Positions 21,083 through 34,129 of a stretch of DNA of 64,000 nucleotides are shown here, in pieces (the first letter of the stretch is position 1; every line of letters starts with the position of its first letter). The position numbers and the translations under genes were made by a program. The notes below the pieces were generated by a model that did no database searches, had not been told where the DNA came from, and saw nothing but the letters and a program-made list of their open reading frames with translations. Source of the stretch: Asterias rubens (taxonomy: Eukaryota > Echinodermata > Asteroidea > Forcipulatida > Asteriidae); NCBI RefSeq assembly GCF_902459465.1, contig NC_047073.1, positions 3,348,001 through 3,412,000 on the forward strand, read 5' to 3'.

Positions 21083-21395
21083 TTTAAAGACACTGGACAC
21101 CTTTAGTAATTGTCACAGACCAATCTTCTCACTGGATGTATCTCAACATTTTGCAAAATAATAACGGAATAAAACATCCTTGCCACACGAAGTTGTGTGC
21201 TTTCAGATGCTTGATTTCGGGGTCTCAAAATCAAACTCTGAGATCTCGAAATAAAATTACTTCTTTCTCAAAAACTTCATTACTTTAGAGGGAGCCGTTT
21301 CTCACAATGTTTTATACTGTTAACTACTCTTACCAAGTAAGTTTTTATGCTAACCACTTTTTTGAGTAATTACCAATAGTGTCCAGTGCCTTTAA
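21083..21395. mobile_element. family A element, internally shortened
   Basis: TTTAAAGACACTGGACACC to GTGTCCAGTGCCTTTAA. Confidence 0.85.
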
Positions 21396-22260
21396 TTTAT
21401 AATCGAGAGTCGTTAACTGGGCCGTGGTGTGAACCCGATATAGTCTAGCGCCACCATCGACGACTTGAGAGAAGATTATTTCTTTGACTTCACCGGAGGC
21501 AAGATTAATACTTTAAAATAATAATTAATACTTAAAAAGGCTAATCTTCCAATAAAATACAGGTTATAATCATAATCAAGAAAAAAAGTGTTATTTATAC
21601 GACTACGAACTTTGATTACAGTTTTTTTCATTTGAATTTATATTTTTTAAGGTATTATGCATGATTGGTATAGCTAAAAAAAAGAATTCTTGCAGAAAGT
21701 GTTCACGTTTTGTGTGATCATGAATCATGAAATAATGAACCCGTGAAAATCTGGCTTTAACCGTTGTTTCAGTATACACACACATTGTCCTAATAGTTTT
21801 GGTGTATCTCGTCAAACCATAGAGTATGGTCAAACTAATGTACAACGATGGTTGGGATGTTGACTAATTTGCTAGAGAATTGTGTATGTTATCACTTCAC
21901 CATATTTGTAGCTTTCAAAATAAATGTAAGTGTGACATACACCATGTTTGTGAATTGAAGTCACAAACTTGGCTATTTTGAGGTAGACATTATAGAGTGT
22001 ATGTCTGGAACGAAGCATTGCATGGTGTTGAGAGTTTCAACATCAGAAACAGCGCCCTCATGTTACGGGGAAATGGCTTTATCTCAAAATCATGAAAATT
22101 AATTTGACTCCACATGTACATCTTGTTAACAAATAGGCTGCACAGGGGCACGGGGTGATCCAGAAGGGATGGGGTTTGATCCAGAAGGGGCGGGTTTTTT
22201 ATGTTTTGATCCAGAGGGGGGGGGGGGGGTTATGACTCAGGGGGGGTTATGATACAAAGG
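21396..22260. other. intergenic, nothing recognised
   Basis: AT-rich; a G-run at about 22214-22228. Open frames are short and without motifs. Confidence 0.5.
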
Positions 22261-22262
22261 AA

Positions 22263-22450
22263 ACCAGAGCCCATTTTTACAGAACCTGCCATTAAGCAAA
22301 AAAAAAAAACAGCTAAGCAAAACATAACTGTGTTAACCAAAAAAAGGTTACCAGACTAAATTACCACGTCACATGTACAATAATGGGATTGGTAGCTTGC
22401 TTGTTAAGCATTATGATATCTGCCTAAGCAGCTCGATGAAATTCTGGCAC
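22263..22450. mobile_element. family D element
   Basis: It contains AACAGCTAAGCAAAACATAA and ends AAGCAGCTCGATGAAATTC. Confidence 0.7.
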
Positions 22451-22622
22451 AGGCTCAAACGTACTTTTGAGGGCACGGTAAGGTTGATTGTTGAAATTGG
22501 CTTCGGTCCACAGTAGAATAAAACAACTCACAGACTTCAAAATCATTAAGAGCTTTGAGCTTTGAGATGTGGTTCGTCAGTTTCCTTATCTAAATCCCAG
22601 ACAAGTCACCTAGGAGAAGAAT

Positions 22623-22992
22623 AATATTGGTTGTTACTCAAAATAATTATTAGCATAACATCTAACTTGGTGACGAGTAATGGGGAGCTGTTCATAGTGT
22701 AAAACATTGTGAGAAACAGCCCCCATCTGAAGTAACGTAGTTTTCGAGAAAGAAGTAATTTCCCACTAATTTGATTTCGAGACATCAGATTAAGAATCTG
22801 AGGTCCCGAAATCAACCATCTGAAAGCACACAACCTCTTGTGACAAGGGTGTTTTTTTTTTTCATTGTTTATTATCTCGCCACTTCGACAACTTATTGAG
22901 CTCAAATTTTTACAGGTTTGTTATTTTGTTCTTACACCAAGTGAGAAGACTGGTCTTTGACAATATTACCAATAGTGTCCAGTGATTTTAAT
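22623..22992. mobile_element. family A element
   Basis: Left end degraded (TTGGTTGTTACTCAAAATAA); right end ACCAATAGTGTCCAGTGATTT. Confidence 0.85.
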
Positions 22993-23391
22993 GAGAAAGC
23001 ATTCTTTGAGTAAACTCTGATACAAGAAAACCAAGCCCCGTGGTGAAAATGTCGCAAAATTTGATGGTTATGCGGTAACGCTTTTCAGATTCAAATTTCG
23101 GGGCATAACAAATTGAAATCTTTTTACATAACCACGTAACACTTCGAAGTAAAAATGTTTCTCAAAATGCTTTGTACTTTCGAAAGCTGCTGTAGGCTTC
23201 AAACCAGAGGTTTGTACTGCCATTCATTGGTTGAATACCAAATATACCTTCCCCTTTAATCAAATAAGACATTGATTCATAGTGCGATGCAACCAACAGC
23301 CACCGGACAGACTTTAATATCGTTAAATTATAATTTGTTTAATTTGGGAAAAGGTGAGTTTTGATTGACAATGGACATCAAACGGCCCGAT

Positions 23392-23570
23392 TCATCATAA
23401 TCTGAGCTGCTTCAGCATAAAGTATTTCCCAACTAATATTTTTTTTTTCAAATCAAAACTAAGCAGGGTTGAAGATACATGTTTTAGCGGGTGGTTTTTA
23501 GCTTACCCTAATTTGGTAAGAATTTTTTCTTGTGTTCAGCAACTTTTGTGGCTAAAAATGCCGAGGGCCT
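23392..23570. mobile_element. family D element, strongly diverged
   Basis: CATAATCTGAGCTGCTTCAG at the left; TTGGTAAG...TTCAGCAACTTTTGTGGC at the right. Confidence 0.5.
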
Positions 23571-23752
23571 GACCTTTAAATTTCTACACTAATTTAAAAG
23601 TTATAAAGTTGATCTCTCGAATAAAATAATGGTCATGATCACTCTACGGAACTGTGAATGGACATAAACAAATGAAGTTAATTTTTTATTAATTTTTTTA
23701 GAAATTATAAAATTTGTTTTTTCTTTTAATATTGATTTCTGGATTTCTTCCC

Positions 23753-24140
23753 TTAAAGGCAGTGGACACTATTGGTAATTACTCAAAATATTTATCATCA
23801 TAAAACCTTTCTTGATTACGAGTAATGGGGAGAGATGGATGGTATGAAACATTGTGAGAAACAGCTCCCTCTGAAGGGACGTAGTTTTTGAGAAAGAAGT
23901 AATTTTCCACGAATTTGATTTCGAGACCTCAAGTTTAGAATTTGAGGTCTCGAAATCAAGCATCAGAAAGCACACAACTTCGTGTGACAAGGGTGTTTTT
24001 TTCTTTCATTATTATCTCGCAAATTCGACGACCGATTGAGCTCAAATTTTCACAGGTTTGTTATTTTATGCATATGTCGAGATACACCAACTGTGAAGAC
24101 TAGTCTTTGACAATGACCAATAGTGTCCCACTGCCTTTAA
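23753..24140. mobile_element. family A element, full-length reference copy
   Basis: Both ends intact: TTAAAGGCAGTGGACACTAT and TAGTGTCCCACTGCCTTTAA. The inner hairpin arms GATTTCGAGACCTC / GAGGTCTCGAAATC are present. TTAA on both sides suggests TTAA-specific (piggyBac-type) mobilisation. Confidence 0.9.
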
Positions 24141-24453
24141 TCCCTTTCCCCTCATTTGTTCTATGAATGTATGTTTATGTATGTTTATGTATTTGTTTAT
24201 GCCTCTGAAGAAGGTCCGGTTTGGATCGAATAAGGCCATCTACCCTACTCATTAAAATAATAACATACATCGATGAGGGCGCTAGACACATTTTACGGTT
24301 TTTGCGGGTCGTCAATAAAAAGTGCGCTATTTGAATACACTTGCATTACATGTTTCATACCTAGGTCACCCTGCCTTCACGCACAATGATCCCCGACTAA
24401 ATTTAAACTGACCCAAAATAAAAATCCGCGTTTCATTAATGTTGTACTAGACT

Positions 24454-24829
24454 ATAAAGCCATTATACACTTTCGGAACAGAAAACACAACAAAAAGTTC
24501 ACAGTTTTACAAATAACTTACAGGGTTAACAGAAGGTAATGGTGAAAGACTTCTCTTGAAATATTATTCCATGAAATGCTTTACTTTTTGAGAAAACATT
24601 AAAACAATTATCAATTCTCGATAGCGAGAATAACGGATTTGTTTAAAAGACATGTCATGACACGGCGCAACGTGCGGAAACAAGGGTGCGTTTTCCCGTT
24701 ATTTTCTCCCGACTCCGGTGACCGATTGAGCCTAAATTTTCACACGTGTGTTATTTTATATATAAGTTGTGATACATGAAGTGTGGGCCTTGGACAATAC
24801 TGTTTACCGAAAGTGTCCGATGGCTTTAA
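24454..24829. mobile_element. family B element
   Basis: ATAAAGCCATTATACACTTT to CGAAAGTGTCCGATGGCTTT, with palindrome ATTCTCGATAGCGAGAAT. Confidence 0.88.
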
Positions 24830-25285
24830 ATCTCTAGGCTGGTCCCCATCCCGTACATCTTTCTCTTTGATGGCGAGAAAACCACATTTTGAATCAAATA
24901 AAATTACATCAACCAAAATAGCCTGTATATAAAAAAAACCTTAATCAAACTAAGCATATACATACAAAGGAAATGCACTGGTATAGGACCTGTGATGCAC
25001 AACGACAACACCACTGCAATTTGCATATGCAGGAATTTGTTTCAAACATAGTTAAGGTGAACGATAGTTCATTCTTTGGACACCAGGGTTCTTTGTAGCA
25101 AGTATAAAGTTCATTCGGTGCTTGTTATGTGGCATAGTGTATGACCTACCAGTTACCACTTCTATTGTGTCTTAATGTTCTGGGAATCTTGCAATTCTTG
25201 AGAGGATTTTAGGGGGTGCTTTTCATAGAGGAAAATCAATAATAATGGGAACATTTGGGGGAGAAAACCCTCTGCCATATTAGGG
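24830..25285. other. intergenic, nothing recognised
   Basis: No repeat family or coding frame seen. Confidence 0.45.
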
Positions 25286-25562
25286 GGTTAATTTCATAGA
25301 GCTGCTTAAGCAAAAACATATGCTAAGAGCACAACAAAATTATGCTTACCAGAATAAGGTTACCGGCCGAAATTACAAGTCACATGTACCATTATTTTGT
25401 GACCGGTATCCTGCTCATTTCTGCTACGATATGAAATTGGGCCAATGCTGAAAGTTAGTTTTTTATTTCCACGATTTTGTACCATTATTTGTGACCGGCA
25501 TCCTGCTCATTCCTGCTTAGCAGAAAACTGCAAAGCAGCTCTATGATATGAAATTGGGCCAA
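25286..25562. mobile_element. family D element with duplicated right end
   Basis: TTTCATAGAGCTGCTTAAGC at the left. The right part (TGACCGG-ATCCTGCTCATT... ATATGAAATTGGGCCAA) is present twice, ending at about 25445 and 25562. Confidence 0.7.
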
Positions 25563-25819
25563 AGCTGGCCAAAGAAGTAAGTTTTGTATCTCCACGATTT
25601 TGCATGGCGTACACGAATAATGTCACGCAGTAATAGAATGAAATGTTGAACTGACCTGCGGGGATCTCTTTCTTGTCGGTTGTGTTTTCCTGGAGCAACA
25701 GTGGTCCGGCATTGAAACCGTCTTCTCTTGACTTTGGAGGGACACCGTGGAGGCATTGATATGTTGTAGTCGGTCCTGTTGTGTTGTGGTGTGAACACAT
25801 GTGCTTTGCCTTATATCAC

Positions 25820-25872
25820 TGGGTGCGTTCGATTAGCTTCCCTTGGTCGACCCCGGTCTGCCCTCGTTACGT
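25820..25872 (+). mobile_element. family F element, half copy
   Basis: GGGTGCGTTCGATTAGCTTC then TGGTCGACCCCGG; the inverted half is absent. Confidence 0.7.
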
Positions 25873-26214
25873 ATGCAAAACATACCTTTTACTTGTACAA
25901 ACGTACAAGAGAACCAACGTGTGAACATTTCGTTTTGGGGGAAGGGTGTGGCGTTTTATAAAAATCTCCTAAAATCTGGTGGAAGAATAAAAGAATATAC
26001 GCAGGAAGAATTCTCCGCAATGGGAATGCACAACCTCGGAAACGTTTCTGCAGAAATGTTTCTCACAGAGTGAAATGCTGTTGAATCCCTCTTTCTAAAT
26101 TCTCGTTCCATTGAAGTGAATTGGTTCACAAAAAGTTATACATCATCAATCAGTGCCCAATTAATTGTTTTATTGCAATTAGTTTGGAGTAATTACCAAA
26201 GGTATACCCTCACT

Positions 26215-26607
26215 TTAAAGACACTGCATGGTTACTATTGGTAACTACTCAAAACAATTATTAGCATAAAACCTTACTTGGTAACGAGTAATGGGGAAAG
26301 GTTGATAGTATAAAACATTGTGAGAAACGGCTCCCTCTGAAGTGATGTAGTTTTCGAGAAAGAAGTAATTTTCCACGAAATGATTTCGAGACCTCATATA
26401 TTTAGAATTTGAGGTCTTGAAATCAAGCATCAGAAAGCACACAACTTCATGAGACAAGGGTGATTTTTTCTTTCATTATTATCTCGCAACTTCGATGACC
26501 GATCCAGCTCAAATTTTCACAGGTTTGTTATTTCATGCATAATGATGAGATACAGCAAGTGAGAAGACCGGTCTTTGACAGTTACCAATAGTGTACACTG
26601 TCTTTAA
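26215..26607. mobile_element. family A element
   Basis: TTTAAAGACACTGCATGG to GTGTACACTGTCTTTAA. A remnant end of another A copy (AATTACCAAAGGTATACCC) directly precedes it at about 26189. Confidence 0.85.
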
Positions 26608-26935
26608 CTAAACATATGCCAGGATTAACTTAAGAAAAACAGCTTTAGCTGTTGCAAAAACTTTCCAAACGAAAGGACCTATTATGTTATAGATGAAAAA
26701 CAGTAAACGGTCTGATGATTCCATCATAGCAGAGTCTTTGTTAAAGGCTTCTCTTTTACGGTGGACCTTTTTTACTTTAAGATGGACTATTTTACAAGGT
26801 AAACGTCAAACAGACTCACAAACATCATACTTCCACTGTCAACCACAAGAACACACCCTTGTCAATAATTGATGATAGGTTTTAAATATTTATTTTTCTT
26901 TCTCAATAAATAAAATAGTTTTAATATTTTACCAT

Positions 26936-26966
26936 TATTGAAAAAAAAAAAAAAAAAAAAAAAAAC
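26936..26966. repeat. poly-A run
   Basis: More than 20 consecutive A; no element body identified next to it. Confidence 0.85.
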
Positions 26967-28397
26967 CAATATGCAAACGATAATATACAAACAATTAAAC
27001 AAAATAATTTTTATGACAAAAAAATAAACACGTTACCATGGTTATAATAAATCGGAAACTCTTTACAACAACTATAACTTTGTGTACAAAAATAAACACA
27101 ACTGAAGTGACGTAGAAACGTATAAGTGTACATAACGATCCAAACAGAAAAAGAAAACATAATTATTACAATAAACTATCAACTTCAAAATTCTGTTTTA
27201 TTTATTCAAAAAGATTATTTTTAAATTGTGTGAAAAGAAACAGCCACTTGCTGATTGATAGTCAATAATCAATGTTAATCGATAAGTCGTTCAATTGGCC
27301 CTTGCTAATTGGAAACTTTGATTTCAGTGCAGTGAATATTGATCACTATGGTGACAGCATACCCAACGACCATAACCACATTCAACATTGTTTTTTTTAC
27401 AAAATTAATTTATGATCAATTTTTTTTCCTCCTAGGGTTTCGACCTATTTCATTAAAAAAACTGGGTGATAATTTCCAATATATTTGGTTTTCAAAGTGG
27501 CATTTCATTAAAGTTGATAAACCATCAAAAGTGACTTTAAAAGAAAGTTAATTTCTTATAATGCTGCCAATCTGTACAACAAAAGTAAGTTTCAAGTTGT
27601 CAATGTGCAGAGCTGTTGTTACTTTGAAGTCATGGTTACCAGTTCAAATCAATAACGCCCCATCATTAAAGGTACTTAACAGAATTGGTAGAGTTGAAAA
27701 AAATCATTACAGACAGTGTTCCTAATTTAACAAACATTAGACAATTTCGTCTGCTCAGAAATAAAAAACCTCATTGGTGCACGTTATCTGGGTTTCATAA
27801 AATTGCTTTTGCATAATTTTCGTAATCTGGTGGTAAAGTGGTTTATTGTTGTATAGCGGTCGTCAAAGTATTAATTTGTAGGGCAAAAACAAGCATTCAT
27901 TTTCAAAATAAAACATGCATTTGTTGATTGTGATTTTATTTTAATTTTGTTTAATTTGACACGCATCTTTTTTTTGATGACCTTTTGATAATAGGAATTT
28001 GAAATTGAAATTAAATACCCCAGTTCTGAGCAGAGGATTTGATATGAAACCGTTGTGTGGGAAGAGAAAAAAAAGTGAACCCGCGCCTATTTACTTTTGT
28101 CAGCACATTGTCCTAAATTTTGGCAAAAATTAACCGAAATCAGGTTATGCGTTTTAGGGAGTCTGTTACATGTTTCTCGTATATGACTTCAATTCAGAAG
28201 GGAATATTTCCTTTGAAAAAAGAATGATTTTAGTATGAACTTCTTAATCAGTAAGGTTTCAGACTAAAATTAAGTAAATGTGTTTACCAATCGTGTATAC
28301 CTTCAATCGGATAAACAAGAAATCCCATTTCGGCTTGTGCAAAAGTACATTCGTCGTCCTCTCAATCATCCCTGATGTGATCTTAAAAAAAATACTT
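26967..28397. other. AT-rich intergenic sequence
   Basis: No coding frame with family motifs; no repeat family recognised. Confidence 0.5.
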
Positions 28398-28773
28398 AGA
28401 GGCACTGGACACCTTTGGTAATTGTCAAATAATACCAGTATCAGCACTTGGTGAGGCCCAACATTATGTATCAAATCTTTGAAAATTTGGACTTAATTGG
28501 TCATCGAAGTTGCAAGAATAAAATAAAAACACCCTTGTTGCACAAAATTTGTCTGCTTCTAAATGCTTTAAAAGGGCTTCAGGCGTGGTGTATTTGAATA
28601 ATTGGAGTGAGAAATTACCGCTTTCTCAAAAACTACGTTACTTCAGAGGAAGCCGTTTCTCGCAATGTTTTATACTACCAACAGCTCCCCATTGCTCGCT
28701 AGGCTACCAATTAAGTGTTTATGCTATTAACAATTATTTTCAGTAAACTGCCAACTGTGTCCAGTACCTTTAA
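28398..28773. mobile_element. family A element, diverged
   Basis: AGGCACTGGACACCTTTGGT to AACTGTGTCCAGTACCTTTA. Confidence 0.8.
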
Positions 28774-29790
28774 ACACATCACTTCAAAATGTAGCTTCTT
28801 CAAATACATCTCAATGCAATAAGTTGGAAACAAAGCAAATAATGTAATTTAATCCGAGTACAAAATTGATGATGCCAATAAATCATCTCTCTGCCAGGCT
28901 GATTACTTATCAATAACCTGACACAATAAAATATTACTTAGAATTTTATCTGTCATAATAATAATCTCGTAAACTGTTGTAATCTCTCTCTCAATAATTT
29001 GTAAAGACTCATCTTGTTGTATAAGGCTAAACTGAGTTACAAAATAGTTCTTTGCTTTCTCACAAAATGTACAATTTGTATCCTGAAGTCGGATTGGTCA
29101 ATAATCTCCATCACTTCTTCTTCTCCGGTGATTAATTTTTTTAATTCTAATAATTACATAATTCTGTATAAAACAAGGAAGAGAAGTGTAAACTGATTGC
29201 TGTTTATCAAACACTCATTCCATACCCTTTTGTTTAATTTGAATACTTTATTAGCAACTCTCCTGTGAATTTAAATCGAATTGCAAAGTGCCAAAATATA
29301 ATAATATTTACTCGAGAAAAAAATGAGTAACTAAACAACATGTCATAATCTGATTTGTACACGTCACACCATGAACATCTCAAATGCTCCTGGAATCTCA
29401 CTTTTTACGAGACAAAGGGTCAAGTGTTTCGTGAATTCGCGAAGTTAAAAGAAAAAGTCACATGACTTCGACAGTGTTTTGTCAACAGAGGGCGGTTTAA
29501 ATGTTGAACAGAGGTCACATCGTCTGTAAGACGGACTCCTGATCACTGCATCCAATGGTTATAATAATTGTGACATGGCATCTATTCGTGCATAGGAAAT
29601 AGCATTCTTCAATCTTATCCAAAACAATCTTAAAGCTTATCAATCCATTTTTTTAAATTTATACTTTCCGTTTAAATTCATAACTCCTGACCGAGACTTA
29701 AAGCTTTTCTATTTTTAAGATTACTTGCTTCATCCGAAGAGCTTGCAATGGTCTTATTATCCGACCTGCGGACACGGTTTTTCTTGCATT
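28774..29790. other. sequence downstream of the DIRAS gene
   Basis: AT-rich; it may include distal 3' UTR of DIRAS. No other feature recognised. Confidence 0.4.
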
Positions 29791-29796
29791 CAAGGA

Positions 29797-29802
29797 TTTA
29801 TT
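29797..29802 (-). promoter_or_regulatory. candidate polyadenylation signal downstream of DIRAS
   Basis: AATAAA on the minus strand lies about 190 bases past the DIRAS stop. Another hexamer lies only five bases past the stop (29985-29990), which is too close to be the likelier choice unless the 3' UTR is extremely short. Confidence 0.4.
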
Positions 29803-29994
29803 CCAATGGTGTCGTAACTGTGTAGAAAATCTCCTTTACATGTAACAATGACACCAATGATTGTTGTTTATTTGTGTGCGCATTACGTAGCTAGTAGTAA
29901 GCACACGTGGCATTGGAGGCAATCTGATGTTTAGCGCCCTCTTGTGTTTATGCAGTTCTCTGCAGATAGGTGCAGTTGACTTCATTTATTGAAA

Positions 29995-30591
29995 TCACAT
30001 CACCGTACATTTGCCTTTCAGCTTTTCCCGCCTCTTTTGTGACTTGGATTTCTTCGTCTCCAGGTGAAGGCTCATGGTCCGCCGCTTCTCGAGTTGGAGC
30101 AGATCTTGGAAAAGTTCTTTGACATTGTAGTTTGTCTTCGCCGATGTTTCGAGAAACGCGCAACTCCACGCCTTCGCCTGCTCCATCCCCTCCTGTATAC
30201 TGACCTCCCGGTTCCCATCGTCGCACTTGTTCCCCACTAACATGATAGGGATACCGTCAATGTCACCTTTGACCTCACATATGACGTCATAGATGGGTTT
30301 GAGTTCCTCCAATGACTGTCGACTTGTGATGGAGTAGACGAGAATGAAAGCGTGCCCCTTGGAGATCGACAGCCGCTGCATTGCCGGGAACTGATGGGAC
30401 CCCGTCGTGTCGGTGATTTGAAGGGTACACACATTCTTATTGCAGCTGATCACTTGTCTGTAGGTGTCTTCTATTGTGGGGATGTACGTCTCTCTGAATG
30501 TCCCACGTACGAATCGTAAGACCAAGGAGCTCTTGCCCACTCCACCAGCTCCGAATACCACCACCCTGTAATCGTTGCTTTGTTCCGGCAT
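29995..30591 (-). CDS. DIRAS: DIRAS-family small GTPase (198 aa, complete)
   Basis: This complete Ras-superfamily protein closely resembles vertebrate DIRAS1/2 along its whole length, starting [21 protein letters not shown]-loop GAGGVGKS is at residues 14-21, effector region [11 protein letters not shown] at 36-46, DTTGS at 61-65, NKCD at 121-124 and ETSAK at 148-152. A polybasic stretch (180-194) and the C-terminal CAAX box CTVM, with the prenylation cysteine at 195, follow. As in the family, the catalytic glutamine of Ras (in DTAGQ) is replaced by serine; DIRAS proteins are known for low GTPase activity and therefore tend to stay GTP-bound at the plasma membrane. The coding region is one exon. 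The ATG is 33 bases after a splice acceptor (CTGTTTACAG on the minus strand), implying a separate 5' UTR exon. Vertebrate DIRAS genes likewise keep the coding region in one exon. Confidence 0.97.
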   Translation of the reverse strand: MPEQSNDYRVVVFGAGGVGKSSLVLRFVRGTFRETYIPTIEDTYRQVISCNKNVCTLQITDTTGSHQFPAMQRLSISKGHAFILVYSITSRQSLEELKPIYDVICEVKGDIDGIPIMLVGNKCDDGNREVSIQEGMEQAKAWSCAFLETSAKTNYNVKELFQDLLQLEKRRTMSLHLETKKSKSQKRREKLKGKCTVM

Positions 30592-30624
30592 GACGCGAAG
30601 GCGGATGCTCCGATCACGTGGTAA
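30592..30624 (-). other. 5' UTR segment and splice acceptor of the DIRAS coding exon
   Basis: On the minus strand TTTTCTGTTTACAG is followed by TTACCACGTGATCGG and then, 33 bases on, the DIRAS ATG. The pyrimidine-rich run and CAG make a good acceptor. The intron it closes would extend to higher coordinates. Confidence 0.75.
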
Positions 30625-30734
30625 CTGTAAACAGAAAACAAAAAAAGACTCAAATTATCAAACTGCATTTATGTCGCACATTATTGAGTTAGTTGATGTG
30701 CCACTGCGAAAATAGAATTAGCTGGTCGTACCAA

Positions 30735-30990
30735 CCGAAAGGACCTGCAAAACAAAAACAGCCTGACGTTTCGAACACAACAGAGTCTGTCTGGAACCTG
30801 TTGTGTTCAAACAGACACTTCCCTGTACCACGCCCCCTTTACCCTCTTCATTTTTCACCCCTTATACTTTCTGTCTACTTGACTGCTTCTGTAACACCCG
30901 ATACCGGTTTAAATTTGGGGTTTTGTTGGGTTGACTCTGACGATATGGTTGAAACGTCAGACCACTGGACTATTTTTTGAAATGTATTAA
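30735..30990. mobile_element. retroelement-like fragment in the presumed DIRAS intron
   Basis: CCTGACGTTTCGAACACAAC near the left and TTGAAACGTCAGACCACTGG near the right form an inverted pair. Such GACGTTTCGA blocks occur in Penelope-like and related elements; the family is uncertain. Confidence 0.35.
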
Positions 30991-30999
30991 TAGAAGAAA

Positions 31000-33070
31000 C
31001 TTCTTTATAAAAAGAGTGGGTGTCAACCATGGAAAGATCTTAGGTTTTCAAGGAATAAAACTTTTCAACAAATCTTTGGCAAAAACACTTCTGTTTGTTT
31101 ATCTTTTTAGGCCATGTGGATATAAACGTCCATAAACGCGGTTAAGGGGTGGGTTTGGCAGACGGCCTACGCGGTGCTGCAATTGTAACATGAAATTCGC
31201 GTGTGGTTTTAAAAATTGCTGGTAAGAGAATATTGGACAGTCATTGTGCTACACGTAGTATCGAATATCGGCATGGACAAAGCATCCCCTACTGTCACTG
31301 CACTGTCACGCTATTGTGCCTGCAGACATCTGATAGAAGTCTCATAAAAATAACAAGTCATATCACAGTACGGACACAACAAGAGCAAGATATCTCATTA
31401 CAATGGGAATATCCACAACTGGGGGTGAGAGGAGAAAAGAAACTGATACGATGCGTGGGTACGAGGTTAATATGAAAATGATGTCTGGGCATTGTGAATA
31501 AACACGGGGTTCGTTGTGGCGTCTCTTACAAGTACATGTCTATCATGAATAAATTCATTGTGAGAGGTTGAGAGAATGGCTGGTCGAACCAGGGCAGTCG
31601 GCACGTCAGATGACCTCACTTTTATTATTGTTCGAGTTTGAATGATGACCACACAACAGCGAAACTGTAGGAAATGTTACTTTTATGCAAACTTTTTACT
31701 ATTTGAATACTGTCTTCACTCAGAACTGTATACACATGTTAAAGCCTTGTCACATGAGGCAACTTTTGTAGACAACTTGGTGCAACCAACTGCGGTACTT
31801 TGGTAGCGCATGGGTATCTTTTCGCAATGCTCAAGAAAACTAGGCCTCTGTGAACACTCACAATTTCTTTGAGATTGCATGGAACTGGTTGTACGATATT
31901 TTCTTCGTGGGATATGGTCCTTGGGACAAAGGAAAGTCCTACCACTGATAGCAAACAATGTAAGTTTCACTAATTATCATTAGATAATGAATCCTCAGAT
32001 GTATTTTGTCTTTGGTGGTGTCAACAAGCCTGTTTATACACAGCTCAATTCCTTGCCCTTTTATACTGTACTAAATACCCCCACAGGGGACACATCGAGA
32101 ACTGCAAATCATTTCATAGACAGATGGTCTAAATAGAAAAACACGATGATGGTTGACGCGTGAGGGCCGCAGATTCTAAACATCTCGCGTTATCTTGTGT
32201 AATCTACTCTGACGTTGCCGAGATACCATGAGCTTTTAACATGCTGCCATCGGGTGTCAATGCATCACACCCATCAAGGAGGTTGAAATGATATACTCCT
32301 CGAGACTAGAAACTCAAGGAGACCCTTGAAATGTGGGAGGGACCTCTATCATCCATAGCTTACAGATCTCCATCTAAATGAGTTTTTTTTCATGGACACA
32401 TAATATTGATTCAATTTTTTTTTTTTTTTGCAGAGCGACACAAGCTTGTCTTTAATTCAATAATGTTTCGGTATTCTACTCTTATTTCTGTTTTTATATC
32501 ATGAGCGGGAGTAACCATGCCAGCAACGGAGAAAAACAACACCACTGGCAAAGTCGTCTTAATTGAATCAAGCACATACACCATTAAAGATGGTCCCCTA
32601 TATCTTGCTCTGACGTCATTAGTCTGACTAGGAGACTGACTTTGTACATGGTATCCCTATATGTTATTATTGGCTGTCTGTGTGTGTGTGTGGATGGTGA
32701 GATGCAGCTATGCTCGACCTTTTCTCTCTCTCCAGCTCACTGAATGGTTACCTTGGATGAAGCACCGCACACGCTAGAATCAATACTTGGCTTTGCCCGC
32801 ATAATCATTGAAGCTAACATCACATTCATTTGCTGGTGTATACAGTGTGACATTAAGCATATCATGTAGTTTGCTATGCTTTCGAATCCAGCGCGGAACC
32901 TGCCATCCCGATTATCAACATAAGGCACTTGTGTTTATTATGTATTCATATAAATGACAAGTTGTGTTTGCAAGATTGGTTTTGAATAATGTGCGCAGAG
33001 AGAGGGCGAGTGACTATAATATTTACTGAATCAGATTGGCTGACTGTCATAACTCATTTTCTTTTAAACA
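31000..33070. other. presumed DIRAS intron, unique-looking sequence
   Basis: Poly-T at about 32407-32430 and a short GT run at about 32680. No conserved coding exon seen on either strand. Confidence 0.45.
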
Positions 33071-33073
33071 CAC

Positions 33074-33332
33074 TGTGAATAGTATAACACATTGTGAGAA
33101 ATGGCCCCCTCTGTAGTAACGTAGTTTTTGAGCAAGAGGTAATTTCTCACTCAAATATTAAAAGACTTCCGGCCTTTTATTTATTTATTTATTTATTTAT
33201 TAGCACAACAAATGTGTACAACAAGGGTGTTTTTCTTTCATTGTTATCTTGCACCTTCGATGGTCAATTGAGTCAACATTTTCACAGGTTTGTTATTTTA
33301 TGCATATGATGAGATACAGCAAGTGAGAATAC
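33074..33332. mobile_element. family A element, both ends missing, with (TTTA)n insert
   Basis: CATTGTGAGAAATGGCCCCC to GAGATACAGCAAGTGAGAAT; a (TTTA)6 run replaces the central hairpin. Confidence 0.75.
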
Positions 33333-33484
33333 TGGAGTCGATTTCACAAAGAGTTAGGACTAATCCTAACTTAGGACTAGTCCTAAGAGATACGAAAAAC
33401 GTACAGCTAGTTCTAAGTTAGGACTAGTAACTCGTCCTAACTCGAGATAAGACTAGTCGTAACTCTTTGTGAAATCCACCCCTG
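33332..33484. mobile_element. family E element
   Basis: GAGTCGATTTCACAAAGAGTT to AACTCTTTGTGAAATCCACC. Confidence 0.88.
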
Positions 33485-33486
33485 GT

Positions 33487-33660
33487 CTTTTAAAATTCAC
33501 CAAACTCTTCCTAACTTAGGATTAATATTAGGACTTAGGATGAGTTGAGTCCCGCATTCAAATACGTAGGAAGCATTGAACCCATCCTAAGTTAGGACGG
33601 GTTACTTGTCCTAAACTCGAGTTAGGATTAATCCTAGAGTTTCGTGAAGTCGGCTGCAGG
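33487..33660. mobile_element. family E-related element (TTCACCAAACTCTTCC end type)
   Basis: TTCACCAAACTCTTCCTAAC to GTTTCGTGAAGTCGGCTGCA. The same subtype recurs at 42427-42607. Confidence 0.75.
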
Positions 33661-33668
33661 GCCTTAAA

Positions 33669-33821
33669 GGGTGCGTTCGTTTAGCTCCCCTGGGTCGACC
33701 CCGGTGTGTCGCGGTTTTTTTTTTCCAAAGACGAACGTGGGTAATTATCTGCACACGTTCGTCCTGGGAAAAAAAATGCCACACGACGGGGTCGACCCAG
33801 GGAAGCTAAACGAACGCACCC
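33669..33821. mobile_element. family F palindromic element
   Basis: GGGTGCGTTCGTTTAGCT, then TGGGTCGACCCCGG; mirrored at the right as CCGGGGTCGACCCA and AGCTAAACGAACGCACCC. The whole 153-bp element folds into one hairpin. Confidence 0.9.
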
Positions 33822-34129
33822 ATTATGACAAATACAAAAACAACCATGATATAATGCCCGGTCGAGATAAAGCACTACAACCCTCTCTGTGGACGGTTCC
33901 GTTTCCTGAACAAATACTCTAATCACGTCATCCCACGTCAAACCCGCCAAAAATGTGTCCAATTAGGCCCCGTATAGATTATGCTGCTCATTAAGAATAT
34001 AAATGCCGCCACTTTAGAAGACGTTATGTAACATCACCTGATGGGACACTAAGCAGTGATCTATTATACCTCAGTACCCAATAATTATGTTACGTCAATT
34101 TTACGCGTAAAAATGTATCTGTAGACAAC

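Noticed and set aside
29948..30226. Minus-strand frame of 92 codons overlapping DIRAS in another frame (and others at 30237, 30471)
   Set aside because: Shadow frames; the DIRAS frame has all GTPase motifs.
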